NCBI RefSeq assembly: GCF_000359745.1
Contig: NZ_AQHN01000056.1
Coordinates: 62,001 to 126,000, forward strand
Length of the DNA stretch: 64,000 nucleotides
From: Rhizobium freirei PRF 81
GTDB lineage: Bacteria > Pseudomonadota > Alphaproteobacteria > Rhizobiales > Rhizobiaceae
Direction: 5' to 3'
The position numbers and the translations under genes were made by a program. Of this stretch, positions 26,080 through 35,157 are shown piece by piece. The notes under the pieces were generated by a model. It made no database searches. It was not told where the DNA came from and worked only from the letters and a program-made list of their open reading frames with translations. How positions within the stretch are numbered: position 1 is the stretch's first letter; every line of letters begins with the position of its first letter.

Positions 26080-27822
26080 ATGCGCCAATTCCGCCACCGG
26101 GTGATTTCATCGGTGACCCTGATTACCTTTGCTCTCTTCTCCGCAACAGCGAGAGCAGCCGCCCCGCCTCCGGTCGAGGCAGAACATGGCATGGTGGTCA
26201 CCGCGCAGCATCTTGCCACGGATATCGGCGTAGAGGTGTTGAAAAGCGGCGGCAATGCTGTCGACGCGGCCGTTGCCGTCGGTTACGCGCTGGCGGTGGT
26301 TTATCCGACCGCCGGCAATATCGGCGGCGGCGGCTTCATGACCGTCCGCATGCGGGATGGCAAGACGGACTTCCTCGATTTCCGCGAGCGCGCGCCGCTG
26401 GCGGCCACCAAGGGCATGTATCTCGACGACAAGGGCAATATCGTCAAAGGCGCGAGCACCGCCGGTTATCTTGCTGTCGGCGTCCCTGGTTCGGTCATGG
26501 GCTTCGAAACCGCTCGCGAGAACTACGGCACGAAGTCCCGCCAGGATCTGATGGCACCCGCCATTCGCTATGCCAAGGAGGGCTTCACGCTGAACCAGGC
26601 CGACGCCGCCGAGCTGAATGAAAACAAGGATTGGCTTTCACGCGATCCGGCCACCGCCGCGATTTTTACCAAGGCAGACGGAAAACCCTTCGCGACGGGC
26701 GATAAGCTCACGCAGCCGGATCTCGCAAATGCCCTCTCCGGCATTTCGGATCAGGGACCGGATGGATTCTACAAGGGGCCGGTCGCCAACGCCATCGTCA
26801 AGGCAAGCCAGGACAAGGGCGGCATTCTCGCCAACCAGGATTTCGAACAATATAAAGTCCGCAAGCTTGAGCCCGCAAAGTGCGACTATCGCGGCTACCA
26901 GATCATTTCTTCGCCGCCGCCCTCCTCCGGCGGCGTCATTATCTGCGAAATCCTCAATGTGCTGGAAGGATATCCGCTCTCCTATACCGGCTATGGCTCG
27001 GCCGAGACGGTGCATGTCATGGTCGAAGCCATGCGCCATGCTTATGTGGACCGCAACTCGGCGCTCGGCGACCCGGACTTCGTCAAAAATCCCGTCAGCA
27101 AGCTGCTGGACAAGGACTACGCAAAGACGATCCGCGACAGCATCGATCCGTACAAGGCCGGTGTCTCCGCGGACCTGATGCCGAAAGGTCTCGGTGAGAG
27201 CCACGAAACCACGCACTACTCGATCATCGATAATGACGGCAATGCCGTTGCCGTCACCTATACGCTGAATGGCTCCTTCGGCGCAGGCGTTGTCGCGCCC
27301 GGCACGGGTATCCTGTTGAACAACGAGATGGACGATTTCACCTCCAAGCCCGGCGTGCCCAATCTTTACGGCCTGGTGCAGGGCGAGGCCAATGCCATCG
27401 AGCCGAAGAAGACGCCGCTATCCTCCATGAGCCCGACGATCATCGCCAAGGACGGTAAGCCTTTCATGGTGATCGGCAGCCCCGGCGGCTCGCGCATCAT
27501 CACCATCACGCTCGAGGCGATCATCAACGTCATCGATTTCGGCATGAACATTCAGGAAGCGATCGACGCGCCGCGCATCCACCATCAATGGCTGCCGGAT
27601 AAGATCTACATGGAGCCGCATGGGCTTTCGCCCGATACGATCAAGATGCTCGCCGGCATGGGCTACACGGTTCAGGTCGACAACGACTGGCCGATCTGGG
27701 GCCAGTCGGCCGGCATTCTCGTCGGCGGCAAGAGCCTGAGCGACATCGCCAAGGGCGGCGGTGCCCGCTACAACGGCGCCATGGACAGCCGCGCCGGCTC
27801 CGGACTGGCGGCCGGCTACTGA
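26080..27822 (+). CDS. ggt: Gamma-glutamyltransferase precursor
   Basis: 580 aa periplasmic Ntn-hydrolase that cleaves glutathione and gamma-glutamyl compounds. A signal peptide covers residues 1-26 (ending SATARAAA). The large-subunit signature includes AAVAVGYALAVVYPTAGNIGG and the RERAPL segment with the substrate-binding Arg. Autocleavage is predicted before the first Thr of HETTHYSIID, giving the small subunit with a catalytic Thr; the oxyanion motif SPGGSRII lies downstream. The ATG at 26080 follows CGGGAGGC. A strong terminator follows at 27841. Confidence 0.93.
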   Translation: MRQFRHRVISSVTLITFALFSATARAAAPPPVEAEHGMVVTAQHLATDIGVEVLKSGGNAVDAAVAVGYALAVVYPTAGNIGGGGFMTVRMRDGKTDFLDFRERAPLAATKGMYLDDKGNIVKGASTAGYLAVGVPGSVMGFETARENYGTKSRQDLMAPAIRYAKEGFTLNQADAAELNENKDWLSRDPATAAIFTKADGKPFATGDKLTQPDLANALSGISDQGPDGFYKGPVANAIVKASQDKGGILANQDFEQYKVRKLEPAKCDYRGYQIISSPPPSSGGVIICEILNVLEGYPLSYTGYGSAETVHVMVEAMRHAYVDRNSALGDPDFVKNPVSKLLDKDYAKTIRDSIDPYKAGVSADLMPKGLGESHETTHYSIIDNDGNAVAVTYTLNGSFGAGVVAPGTGILLNNEMDDFTSKPGVPNLYGLVQGEANAIEPKKTPLSSMSPTIIAKDGKPFMVIGSPGGSRIITITLEAIINVIDFGMNIQEAIDAPRIHHQWLPDKIYMEPHGLSPDTIKMLAGMGYTVQVDNDWPIWGQSAGILVGGKSLSDIAKGGGARYNGAMDSRAGSGLAAGY

Positions 27823-28163
27823 TGGCGACGCAATGAATAAGACCGGTGCCGCCCACGTCGGCACCGGTCTTTTCACGTCCGAATGTCTACCGAAGCGAGC
27901 ACATTATCTTAGGTGGCAAAACCAACCGTGAGCATTTCGGCGCCATATCGCGCTATTCGTTCACCTGGCGTTCATCTGCCGCCGCGTTCACGCTTATGTG
28001 TGTCATTTTTTTCATCCCATCAATCAGATTTGCGGTTTCTGATATGGCCATCGCGGCCGAGCGGGAGTATACAAACCGCCGTTCAAACAGGCCTTCGCGG
28101 CCGTGACCAGACTTGCGGTTCTGTCTTCGGACCCCACCGCACCATCGAGAGCGATCCCCGACA
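27823..28163. other. Intergenic region between ggt and the MFS gene
   Basis: 341 nt. The left end holds the ggt terminator. The remainder, 27875-28163, should hold the MFS gene promoter; no operator, riboswitch or small protein gene with a ribosome binding site was recognised. Confidence 0.5.
27841..27873 (+). terminator. Rho-independent terminator of ggt
   Basis: Perfect 10-bp stem GACCGGTGCC (27841-27850) with GGCACCGGTC (27860-27869), 9-nt loop, then TTTT. Confidence 0.9.
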
Positions 28164-29618
28164 ATGTCGGATCAGATATTCCAGGCCGCCCCCGTCAGGC
28201 GGGCCGCGCCGAATTTTCGTGTAGTAGCGCTTATCGTGGCAAGCGCGATGTTCATGGAACAGCTTGACGCGACCGTGCTCGCAACAGCCCTTCCGACCAT
28301 GGCAAGAGACTTCGGCGTCAGCGCGCCGGCCATGAGTATCTCGCTGACTTCATACCTTCTCAGCCTCGCAATCTTCATTCCCGCCAGCGGCGCGATCGCC
28401 GACCGCTTCGGGTCGCGCACCGTCTTCCGATCCGCCATCGCGGTTTTCGTTCTCGGCTCGCTTTTGTGCGCGCAGGCGCCGAACCTGTGCTTCCTCGTGC
28501 TTGCACGGCTTTTGCAGGGTCTCGGCGGCGCCATGATGCTGCCGATCGGCCGTCTCGTGCTGATGCGCAGCGTCGCCCGCAAGGACATGGTCAACGCCAT
28601 GTCCTGGCTGCTGATCCCGGCGCTCGTCGGCCCCATCCTCGGGCCGCCGGTCGGCGGCATGTTCGTGACCTATCTCGACTGGCGCTGGATCTTCTACATC
28701 AACGTGCCGATCGGCATCATCGGCTTCATCCTCGTGACGATGTTCATCGAAGAGGTGAAAGGCCCGCGCACCGGTCGCTTCGACCTCTCGGGCTTCATCC
28801 TCTCGGGCATATCGCTCGGCTCGCTGCTCTTCGGCTTCGAAATGTCGAGCCGCGAGGGCGAAGGCTATCTCGCCATTTTCCTGATCTCCATCGGCCTCTT
28901 GTTCGGCATCGCCTATCTGCGCCATGCCCGCAGGCATCCCTCGCCGATCATGGATTTCTCGCTGATGAGGGTGCCGACCTTCCGCACCTCGGTCATCGCC
29001 GGCTCGCTGACGCGCATCAGCCAGGGCGCCCATCCCTTCCTGATCCCGCTGATGCTGCAGCTCGGCTTCGGCCTTTCGGCAGCAGCCGCCGGCCAGATCG
29101 CCATTGCGACCGCACTCGGCTCCATGGCGATGAAGCCTTTCCAGGTTCGCATCCTGCGCACGCTCGGCTTCCGCACCGCCCTCATCATCTTCGGCCTCAT
29201 CGGCACGCTCGGCTATGGCCTATGTGCAATCTTCAAGCCTGATTGGCCGCTCCCCGTCATCTTCGTGACCCTGTTCTTCTGCGGCTTCTTCATGTCGTTC
29301 CAGTTCACGGCCTACAACACGATCGCCTATGACGAGATCGAGCGCGACCGCATGAGCATCGCGACGAGCTTCTACTCGACCTTCCAGCAGCTGATGCTGT
29401 CTCTCGGCATCTGCGTTGCTGCCCTTGCCCTGCATGGCTCAACGCAGTTCCTTGGCCACGCCAAGCCCGAAATGGCGGATTTCTCTGTCGCCTTCGTCGT
29501 CGTGACGGCCATCGCGCTTCTCGCGGTGATCTGGAATGCCAGCTTCTCGCGCACCGCCGGCTCCGAGATCAGCGGCCATCGCCGCAAATCGCCGGAAGAC
29601 AGCGTCGGCGAGCATTGA
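28164..29618 (+). CDS. MFS drug-resistance transporter (EmrB/QacA, DHA2 type)
   Basis: 484 aa membrane protein with about 14 predicted helices. Hallmarks are the DHA2 start QLDATVLATALPTMARDF in helix 1, motif A-like ADRFGSRTVFR, and motif C-like WLLIPALVGPILGPPVGG in helix 5, followed by DWRWIFYINVPIG. A proton-driven exporter of toxic hydrophobic compounds is expected. No adjacent membrane-fusion partner (EmrA) or regulator is seen. ATG at 28164 was chosen because it places helix 1 about 20 residues in, but the ribosome binding site is weak. Confidence 0.9.
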   Translation: MSDQIFQAAPVRRAAPNFRVVALIVASAMFMEQLDATVLATALPTMARDFGVSAPAMSISLTSYLLSLAIFIPASGAIADRFGSRTVFRSAIAVFVLGSLLCAQAPNLCFLVLARLLQGLGGAMMLPIGRLVLMRSVARKDMVNAMSWLLIPALVGPILGPPVGGMFVTYLDWRWIFYINVPIGIIGFILVTMFIEEVKGPRTGRFDLSGFILSGISLGSLLFGFEMSSREGEGYLAIFLISIGLLFGIAYLRHARRHPSPIMDFSLMRVPTFRTSVIAGSLTRISQGAHPFLIPLMLQLGFGLSAAAAGQIAIATALGSMAMKPFQVRILRTLGFRTALIIFGLIGTLGYGLCAIFKPDWPLPVIFVTLFFCGFFMSFQFTAYNTIAYDEIERDRMSIATSFYSTFQQLMLSLGICVAALALHGSTQFLGHAKPEMADFSVAFVVVTAIALLAVIWNASFSRTAGSEISGHRRKSPEDSVGEH

Positions 29619-29676
29619 GCTGGCTCAAGCTCCAAATACGAAGTCGAGGAAAAGCGCCGATTACGCATCGACACTT

Positions 29677-29742
29677 AGAGCATTTCCAGGACGAGCGCCG
29701 TGGTTTTCCGTCCGGAATGCTTAAAAAAACAAGAAGATAGAG
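29677..29742. repeat. Dispersed rhizobial intergenic repeat, copy C
   Basis: Copy of the dispersed element between the MFS gene and csp: starts AGAGCATTTCCAGGACGAGC and contains GGTTTTCCGTCCGGAATGC followed by an A-rich tail and AGAGCGGC. Confidence 0.8.
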
Positions 29743-29778
29743 CGGCTTATCCACACTGCAGAAGCAGGCTCAGGACAA

Positions 29779-29807
29779 ACAAAAAAGGCCGGGCTAACCC
29801 GACCTCT
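29779..29807 (-). terminator. Terminator of the cold-shock gene
   Basis: Read on the minus strand the sequence is AGGTCGGG-TTA-GCCCGGCC followed by TTTTTT, a stem-loop with U-tract placed about 65 nt beyond the csp stop codon. Confidence 0.85.
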
Positions 29808-29869
29808 TCCTTCATTGTCTCAACGATCTATGCCCGTACATACGTGGTCAAAGACCGGAAACAAGTGTC

Positions 29870-30079
29870 TTACAGGGCTTCCAGCTGATCAGCAGACACC
29901 TTGCCCGAGCGCTTGTCCTTGACAAGCTCGTAAGAGATCTTCTGACCGTCGCGCAGCGTGCTCATGCCAGCGCGCTCAACGGCTGAAATGTGGACAAAAA
30001 CATCCGTCGCGCCATCATCGGGCTGAATGAAGCCAAAACCCTTTGCTGCATTGAACCACTTTACAGTACCTGTGCTCAT
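29870..30079 (-). CDS. cspA: Cold-shock protein (CspA family)
   Basis: 69 aa, a single cold-shock domain. RNP1 (KGFGFIQ) and RNP2 (VFVHISAV) RNA-binding motifs are both present. The protein would bind single-stranded RNA/DNA as a chaperone. A long leader upstream (30080-30447 gap) is compatible with the post-transcriptional control usual for csp genes. Confidence 0.95.
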   Translation of the reverse strand: MSTGTVKWFNAAKGFGFIQPDDGATDVFVHISAVERAGMSTLRDGQKISYELVKDKRSGKVSADQLEAL

Positions 30080-30447
30080 AACGATGACCTTTCAATCACT
30101 CATACGAAGACGCCAATCCAGACAACACCCGGATGGCAGTAGACCGATTTTGGGAGGTAAGTTCGTCAATGTCGCGCAGAGTGCGTCGAGGCAAAGCTCA
30201 TTCACAAATATCGATTATTGTCATGTATCCGATAAGCTCAGCCGTCACAAGCAGAAACATCTAAAATATCAGAAGCCTGGACGGCTCGTCTAAAAATGGC
30301 GCGAGCGACGTCAACCGACGACGGAATTGCCTCATCAATGCTTAAGCGTCCACCGCCATAGGATGAAATTAATGTCTTGTGCATGTGGTCGATGAGCTTA
30401 GACTATTGAGGCCGACATCGGCACCTATGCGAGCCTAGGAGGCCAAC
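30080..30447. other. Intergenic region, probable csp leader and divergent promoter
   Basis: 368 nt between divergent csp (minus) and a small + gene. The AT-rich stretch 30190-30300 probably includes the csp promoter and long 5' untranslated region. The right end has TAGGAGGCC, the ribosome binding site of the next gene. No specific cold-shock box could be proven. Confidence 0.5.
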
Positions 30448-30675
30448 ATGACGCCACCGAATAAAGACAGCCTGTTCGGCTCCAAAAGACAGGCACCGTC
30501 AGCCAAGGCCGATCAGCTCGATTCCACCGTCAAGCAAATCCTCGCAAGCGAGCATTCGATACGCGAGAAAAAAACAGCCCGCCTGCGCGAGCTTCGTCTT
30601 GAGAAGGAAGCATCGCAGTCGCCGCCGGAGCCCAAGACAAAATCCAAGCGAGGGACTGCAAAAACTCCGGAATAG
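30448..30675 (+). CDS. Small charged hypothetical protein
   Basis: 75 aa, rich in Lys, Glu, Ser and Pro, with a predicted helical middle (QLDSTVKQILASEHSIREKK) and a disordered tail. It has an excellent GGAGG ribosome binding site, which supports a real gene. No family was recognised. Confidence 0.65.
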   Translation: MTPPNKDSLFGSKRQAPSAKADQLDSTVKQILASEHSIREKKTARLRELRLEKEASQSPPEPKTKSKRGTAKTPE

Positions 30676-30818
30676 GCGAAATCGAATCTGACAAGTAACG
30701 CGGGATGAAACCAGCCTTGCGCATTTTGTGAACAGTGCCTCCACGGACGGCGCATTGCATTGAACAATAGCCGCGGCCTAAATAGCGACCAGAACGGAAT
30801 AACAGTCTGGAGCATCCC

Positions 30819-32372
30819 ATGGTCGCCGGTATCCATCACATCACGCTGATCACCCGCAAGGTCCAGGCGAATGTCGATTTCTACGTCGGCTTCCTTGGCC
30901 TGCGCCTCGTCAAGCGCACGGGCGGCTTCGAGGACGCGACGCAGCTTCATCTCCTCTATGGCGACGCCAAGGGCTCGCCCGGCTCGTTGATCACCTTTCT
31001 CGTCTGGGAAGACGGCTCTCCCGGCCGTGCCGGCGTTGGCCAGGTCGGCGAGATCTCGCTCGCCATCAATCCGGCAAGCATCGGCTTCTGGCTGACACGT
31101 GCCTTGAGCGCCGGCCTCAAGCCGGAGGGTCCCTCGGACGAATTCGGCGAGCCTGTCCTGCGGCTGAAGGATCCGGATGGCGTCATCGTCAAGCTGGTGG
31201 GAACGAACGCGCTGCAGGCGGCAGCTCCTTGGACGAGCGACACCATCCCGCAAGAACACGCGATCCGCCGCATTCGCGGTGCAACGCTGTTCAGCGAAAC
31301 ACCCGAGGAGACCCAGGCAATCCTGGTCGATCACTTCGACTATCGGCCGCTTGCCGCCAACGGAGCGATCAGCCGACTCGTCTCGGCACCGGGCGATATC
31401 CTCGACATCCGCGATGCTCGCGGCTTCTGGGCAAGCGCGCCTGGGACCGGCACGGTCGATCATGTCGCTTTTCGCGCCAGTGACGATGCTGAGCTGCAAT
31501 CGGTTCGCACCGTACTGCAGGCCGTCAGCGCCTGGCCGACGGCGATGCATGATCGCAAGTATTTCCGCTCGCTCTATGTCCGCGAACCCGGCCGCATCCT
31601 GTTCGAACTCGCAACCGACGCGCCCGGCATGTTGATCGACGAGGACGAAGCAACACTTGGCACGCGTCTCTTTGCCCCCGGCGACAGTCCGAAGCTTCTG
31701 GCTGAGCTGAACGTGGTGCTGCCGCAGTTCTCCATGCCGGGAGAGCCGCGCGTCATCTATCGCGATCTGCCCTTCATTCATCGCTTCTTCACGCCCGAGC
31801 AGCCGGACGGCAACGTCTTCATCCTGCTGCATGGTTCCGGCGCCAACGAAACGACGATGCTGCCGCTCGGCCACGAGATCGACCCCGACGCTACGCTGCT
31901 CACCGTGCGCGGGCGCGCGCTCGAGGAAGGTGCGCCGCGCTGGTTCCGTCGCAACGGGCCGATGACGTTTGATCAGATCGATATCGCCAGCGAGGCCGAA
32001 GCCTTTGCGGCCTTCATCGATGGCGCTATCCATGCCTACGGGCTCGATCCGGAACGTATCGTCTATGTCGGCTATTCGAACGGCGCAAATCTGCTGAATG
32101 CTATGCTGTCGCTGCACCCGCACGTCATCCGCCGCGCCGTGCTGCTGCGCTCCATGGCCGTGCTCGAAAATCCGCCGACGATTGATATGTCGGATGTCGA
32201 CGTGTTGGTGGTGGCTGGCGAGAAGGATCTGTACGGCCCATACGCTCAGCCTCTCGCCGAACGCCTGCGTGACGGCGGCGCGAAGGTCGAGCTTGCGACG
32301 GTGCCTGCCGGTCACGAGTTTGACGATGCAGACGTGCCGGTCATTCAGGCTTGGTTGAACAAGTCCGCCTGA
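30819..32372 (+). CDS. Ring-cleavage dioxygenase-like VOC protein fused to alpha/beta-hydrolase (MhqO-MhqD-like)
   Basis: 517 aa. Residues 1-305 are two VOC domains of the hydroquinone-type extradiol dioxygenase group (MVAGIHHITLITRKVQANVD; VDHVAFRASDDAELQ; GRILFELATDAPG), with metal ligands expected at the first His, the middle His and the Glu of LFELA. Residues about 320-517 are a carboxylesterase/phospholipase-like hydrolase: FILLHGSGANE oxyanion segment, nucleophile in GYSNGAN, Asp in GEKDLYG, His in AGHEFD. In Bacillus these activities are separate proteins, MhqO and MhqD, in quinone/hydroquinone detoxification. The fusion should open and then hydrolyse a quinol or a related product. A bidirectional terminator follows. 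Confidence 0.88.
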   Translation: MVAGIHHITLITRKVQANVDFYVGFLGLRLVKRTGGFEDATQLHLLYGDAKGSPGSLITFLVWEDGSPGRAGVGQVGEISLAINPASIGFWLTRALSAGLKPEGPSDEFGEPVLRLKDPDGVIVKLVGTNALQAAAPWTSDTIPQEHAIRRIRGATLFSETPEETQAILVDHFDYRPLAANGAISRLVSAPGDILDIRDARGFWASAPGTGTVDHVAFRASDDAELQSVRTVLQAVSAWPTAMHDRKYFRSLYVREPGRILFELATDAPGMLIDEDEATLGTRLFAPGDSPKLLAELNVVLPQFSMPGEPRVIYRDLPFIHRFFTPEQPDGNVFILLHGSGANETTMLPLGHEIDPDATLLTVRGRALEEGAPRWFRRNGPMTFDQIDIASEAEAFAAFIDGAIHAYGLDPERIVYVGYSNGANLLNAMLSLHPHVIRRAVLLRSMAVLENPPTIDMSDVDVLVVAGEKDLYGPYAQPLAERLRDGGAKVELATVPAGHEFDDADVPVIQAWLNKSA

Positions 32373-32397
32373 CGCGCATCTTCTGAGCATGAACGAC

Positions 32398-32424
32398 AAA
32401 AGCCCGCCGGATGGCGGGCTTTTG
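32398..32424. terminator. Bidirectional terminator
   Basis: Stem AGCCCGCC (32401-32408) with GGCGGGCT (32413-32420), GGAT loop, preceded by AAA and followed by TTTT. It separates the convergent fusion gene and L-fuconate dehydratase gene. Confidence 0.9.
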
Positions 32425-32445
32425 CTTTGAGCGATACGGCCGGGC

Positions 32446-33723
32446 TTAGCCCTTGAACGTATATTCCGCAATCGATTCCGGCTTCATCTCGATCGAGAAG
32501 CCCGGCAGGCTCGGCGGCATGTAAGCCGCGTCGCGGATGATGCAGGGGTCGATGAAATGCTCGTGCAGGTGATCGACATATTCGATCACACGGCCGTCCT
32601 TGGTGCCCGAGACGGCGATGTAGTCGATCATCGACAGGTGCTGCACATATTCGCAAAGCCCGACACCGCCGGCATGCGGCCAGACCGGCAATCCGTACTT
32701 GGCAGCGATCAGCAGCACCGCCAGCACTTCGTTGAGGCCACCCATACGGCAGGAGTCGATCTGCACGATGTCGATGGCACCCTCGGCGATGAACTGCTTG
32801 AACATGATGCGGTTCTGGCACATCTCGCCGGTCGCGACCTTCACCGGGCCGATGGCCTGGCGGATCTTGCGGTGGCCGGCAACGTCATCCGGGCTGGTCG
32901 GCTCCTCGATGAAGAAGGGCTTGGCGAAGGCAAGCTTGCGCACCCAGTCGATCGCCTGGTTGACTTCCCAGACCTGGTTAGCGTCGATCATGAGGTAGCG
33001 GTCGGGGCCGATCACTTCGCGGGCGATGGTCAGGCGGCGAATATCGTCCTCGAGATCGCGGCCGACCTTCATCTTCACATGGTTGAAACCCGCGTCGATC
33101 GCTTCCTGGCACAGGCGGCGCAGCTTGGCATCGTCATAGCCGAGCCAGCCGGCAGACGTCGTGTAGCAGGCATAGCCCTCGCGCTCGAGCGTGGCGATGC
33201 GGTCGGCCTTGCCGGCTTCCGCCTTTTTCAGGATGGCGACCGCCTCATCGCGCGTGAGGACGTCGGTCAGATAACGATAATCGACGATATCGGCGATATG
33301 CTCCGCATCCATCTCCGAAACCAAGCGCCAGACCGGCTTGCCGGCTTCCTTGGCGAGCAGATCCCAGACGGCGTTGACGACCGCGCCGGTCGCCAGATGC
33401 ATCGCACCCTTCTCCGGGCCGATCCAGCGCAGCTGGCTGTCGCTGGTCAGATGCCGCCAGTATTTGCCGGGATTTTCCAGAACGGTCGTAAGCTCCGTGC
33501 CGACGACCAGATGCCGCATCGCCTCGATCGCCATGCAGCAAATGTCGTTGCCGCGGCCGATGGTGAAGGTCAGGCCGTGGCCGGCAAGCCCAGGCTTGTC
33601 GGTATCGAGAATGACATAGGCCGCCGAATAATCCGGATCCGGATTCATCGCGTCCGAGCCGTCAAGGCTCTGCGATGTCGGGAAGCGCAGATCGAAAACG
33701 CGAAGATTGGTGATGCGCGTCAT
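32446..33723 (-). CDS. L-fuconate dehydratase (enolase superfamily)
   Basis: 425 aa, matching Xanthomonas L-fuconate dehydratase along its length in remembered sequence features: SLDGSDAMNPDPDYSAAYV at the N-terminus, base Lys in VKMKVG, metal ligands in MIDANQVW, EEPTSPDD and TGEMCQN, and catalytic His in WPHAGGVGLCEYVQHLSM. It removes water from L-fuconate (and sometimes other acid sugars) to 2-keto-3-deoxy-L-fuconate. It is 42 nt after the CoA-transferase on the same strand and may share its transcript. A ribosome binding site AAGGAG precedes the ATG. Confidence 0.9.
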   Translation of the reverse strand: MTRITNLRVFDLRFPTSQSLDGSDAMNPDPDYSAAYVILDTDKPGLAGHGLTFTIGRGNDICCMAIEAMRHLVVGTELTTVLENPGKYWRHLTSDSQLRWIGPEKGAMHLATGAVVNAVWDLLAKEAGKPVWRLVSEMDAEHIADIVDYRYLTDVLTRDEAVAILKKAEAGKADRIATLEREGYACYTTSAGWLGYDDAKLRRLCQEAIDAGFNHVKMKVGRDLEDDIRRLTIAREVIGPDRYLMIDANQVWEVNQAIDWVRKLAFAKPFFIEEPTSPDDVAGHRKIRQAIGPVKVATGEMCQNRIMFKQFIAEGAIDIVQIDSCRMGGLNEVLAVLLIAAKYGLPVWPHAGGVGLCEYVQHLSMIDYIAVSGTKDGRVIEYVDHLHEHFIDPCIIRDAAYMPPSLPGFSIEMKPESIAEYTFKG

Positions 33724-33765
33724 TGGAAAACTCCTTCTAAATCCATCGCGACCTCCCCGACCCCT

Positions 33766-34926
33766 TTAACCGAGGTCGAACTCCTCCCAGAGCGCCGCAT
33801 TATGCTCGCCAACGTGCGGGGCCGCACGCTCGAATTTCGGACGCTGCCCATCGACGCGGATGGGCGAGCGGGTGGTCTGCAGGCTGACGCCATCGTCGCG
33901 CCCGACCGTCTGCAGCATGTCGAGAACACGGAAGCCGTCGCTGCCGAGAAGCTCCGGCCAGTTCAGCACACGCGCACACCAGATGTCGGCAGGTTCGAGG
34001 ATGGCAAGCCAGTCGTCAACATTGCGGGTGGCAATGCGCGCAGCAATCAGCGCCTTGATCTCGTCGCGCGTCGCAAACCAGCTTTTCTCATGATCGCGAT
34101 AGGGCGCCAGTTCCTCCATGCCGAGCAGATCGGCAAGCTTGGAAATCGGCGTCATGGCAATGGCGAGATGGCCGTCGGCGGCAGGATAGACGCCATAAGG
34201 CGCCGAGAGATAGGCATGAGCGCTGCGGACATGGGAGCGCTCGGGCAGCTTGTGGCCGTCGTTCATGTGCACGCTCAGCACTTCGACCTGAAGATCGACT
34301 AGAGCTTCGAGCAAGCTGGTCTCCACCAATCCGCCCTCGCCCGTCACGCCACGCCGCACCAGCGCTGCGAGAATGCCCTGCGCAGCCGCCGCACCCGCCA
34401 GCATATCGCCGATCGCAAGGCCGAAGGGCACGGGACCCTGCCCCTCGTCGCCGTTCAACCACATGACGCCGGAGCGTGACTGCGCCAGAAGATCCTGCCC
34501 CGGCCGCGAGACCCACGGTCCCTCTTCGCCGTAACCGCTGATCGAGCAGTAGACGAGGCGCGGATTGAGCTTGTTTGCAGCCTCGTAGTCCAGACCCAGC
34601 CGTTCGATCACGCCAGGACGAAAATTCTGTACGAGAACGTCGGCCTTCGTGATGAGCTTGCGCAGCGCACGCATATCACGCTCGCTCTTCAGGTCGATCG
34701 CCAGACTTTCCTTGGAGCGGTTGATCGCATGGAAGATCGTCGAATCGCCGCTCTCATGGTCGCTAAGGTAAAGCCCGCGCGAAAGATCGCCTCCGGCCGG
34801 CCGCTCGATCTTGATGACCCTGGCGCCGAGATCCATCAAGCGGAGCGTACAATAAGGACCGGACAGGAACTGGCTCATGTCGACGACAACAAGCCCGGCC
34901 AGTGGCAAGTCCTTCTTTAGCGCCAT
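33766..34926 (-). CDS. CaiB/BaiF (class III) CoA-transferase
   Basis: 386 aa formyl-CoA transferase superfamily. It opens with LAGLVVVDMSQFLSGPYCT and carries GARVIKIERPAGGD, LVQNFRPGVIERLGLDYE and a central DLLAQSRSGVMWLNG whose first Asp is the expected nucleophile that forms the aspartyl-CoA anhydride. ATG at 34926 has GGGAG upstream; an ATG at 34962 is weaker. Genomic pairing with L-fuconate dehydratase is unusual; it might activate a sugar-derived acid. Confidence 0.88.
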   Translation of the reverse strand: MALKKDLPLAGLVVVDMSQFLSGPYCTLRLMDLGARVIKIERPAGGDLSRGLYLSDHESGDSTIFHAINRSKESLAIDLKSERDMRALRKLITKADVLVQNFRPGVIERLGLDYEAANKLNPRLVYCSISGYGEEGPWVSRPGQDLLAQSRSGVMWLNGDEGQGPVPFGLAIGDMLAGAAAAQGILAALVRRGVTGEGGLVETSLLEALVDLQVEVLSVHMNDGHKLPERSHVRSAHAYLSAPYGVYPAADGHLAIAMTPISKLADLLGMEELAPYRDHEKSWFATRDEIKALIAARIATRNVDDWLAILEPADIWCARVLNWPELLGSDGFRVLDMLQTVGRDDGVSLQTTRSPIRVDGQRPKFERAAPHVGEHNAALWEEFDLG

Positions 34927-35023
34927 TGATACTCCCGCTCCCCTGACATCGCTCCGGCTCAAAGCGCCTCTCCGCCTTGAGGACTATCCTCGTCACCGGT
35001 TCCTGCGTCAGCCTCAATCTTCT

Positions 35024-35046
35024 TATGTGAATAGTATTTTCACATA
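35024..35046. promoter_or_regulatory. Operator-like palindrome TATGTGAA-N7-TTCACATA
   Basis: A perfect 8-bp inverted repeat with 7-nt spacer, centred between the divergent CoA-transferase (minus, ATG 34926) and AhpD-like (plus, ATG 35158) genes. Shape and length suit a dimeric regulator (GntR or CRP-like families have comparable sites). No regulator gene is adjacent. Confidence 0.55.
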
Positions 35047-35157
35047 TGGATGATTTTTGCAAACGAAAAGAGGGGGGAATTCGAGCCCCATCCTGCCGAC
35101 GCCGCGGAAAAATGCGCTATGTTCCGACCGAACCGGAATTGCTGAAGGAGATGGGGA

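Noticed and set aside
30513..32471. 652-codon minus-strand frame
   Set aside because: It covers the VOC-hydrolase fusion on the opposite strand, whose motifs are unmistakable; the antisense product resembles nothing and crosses a terminator.
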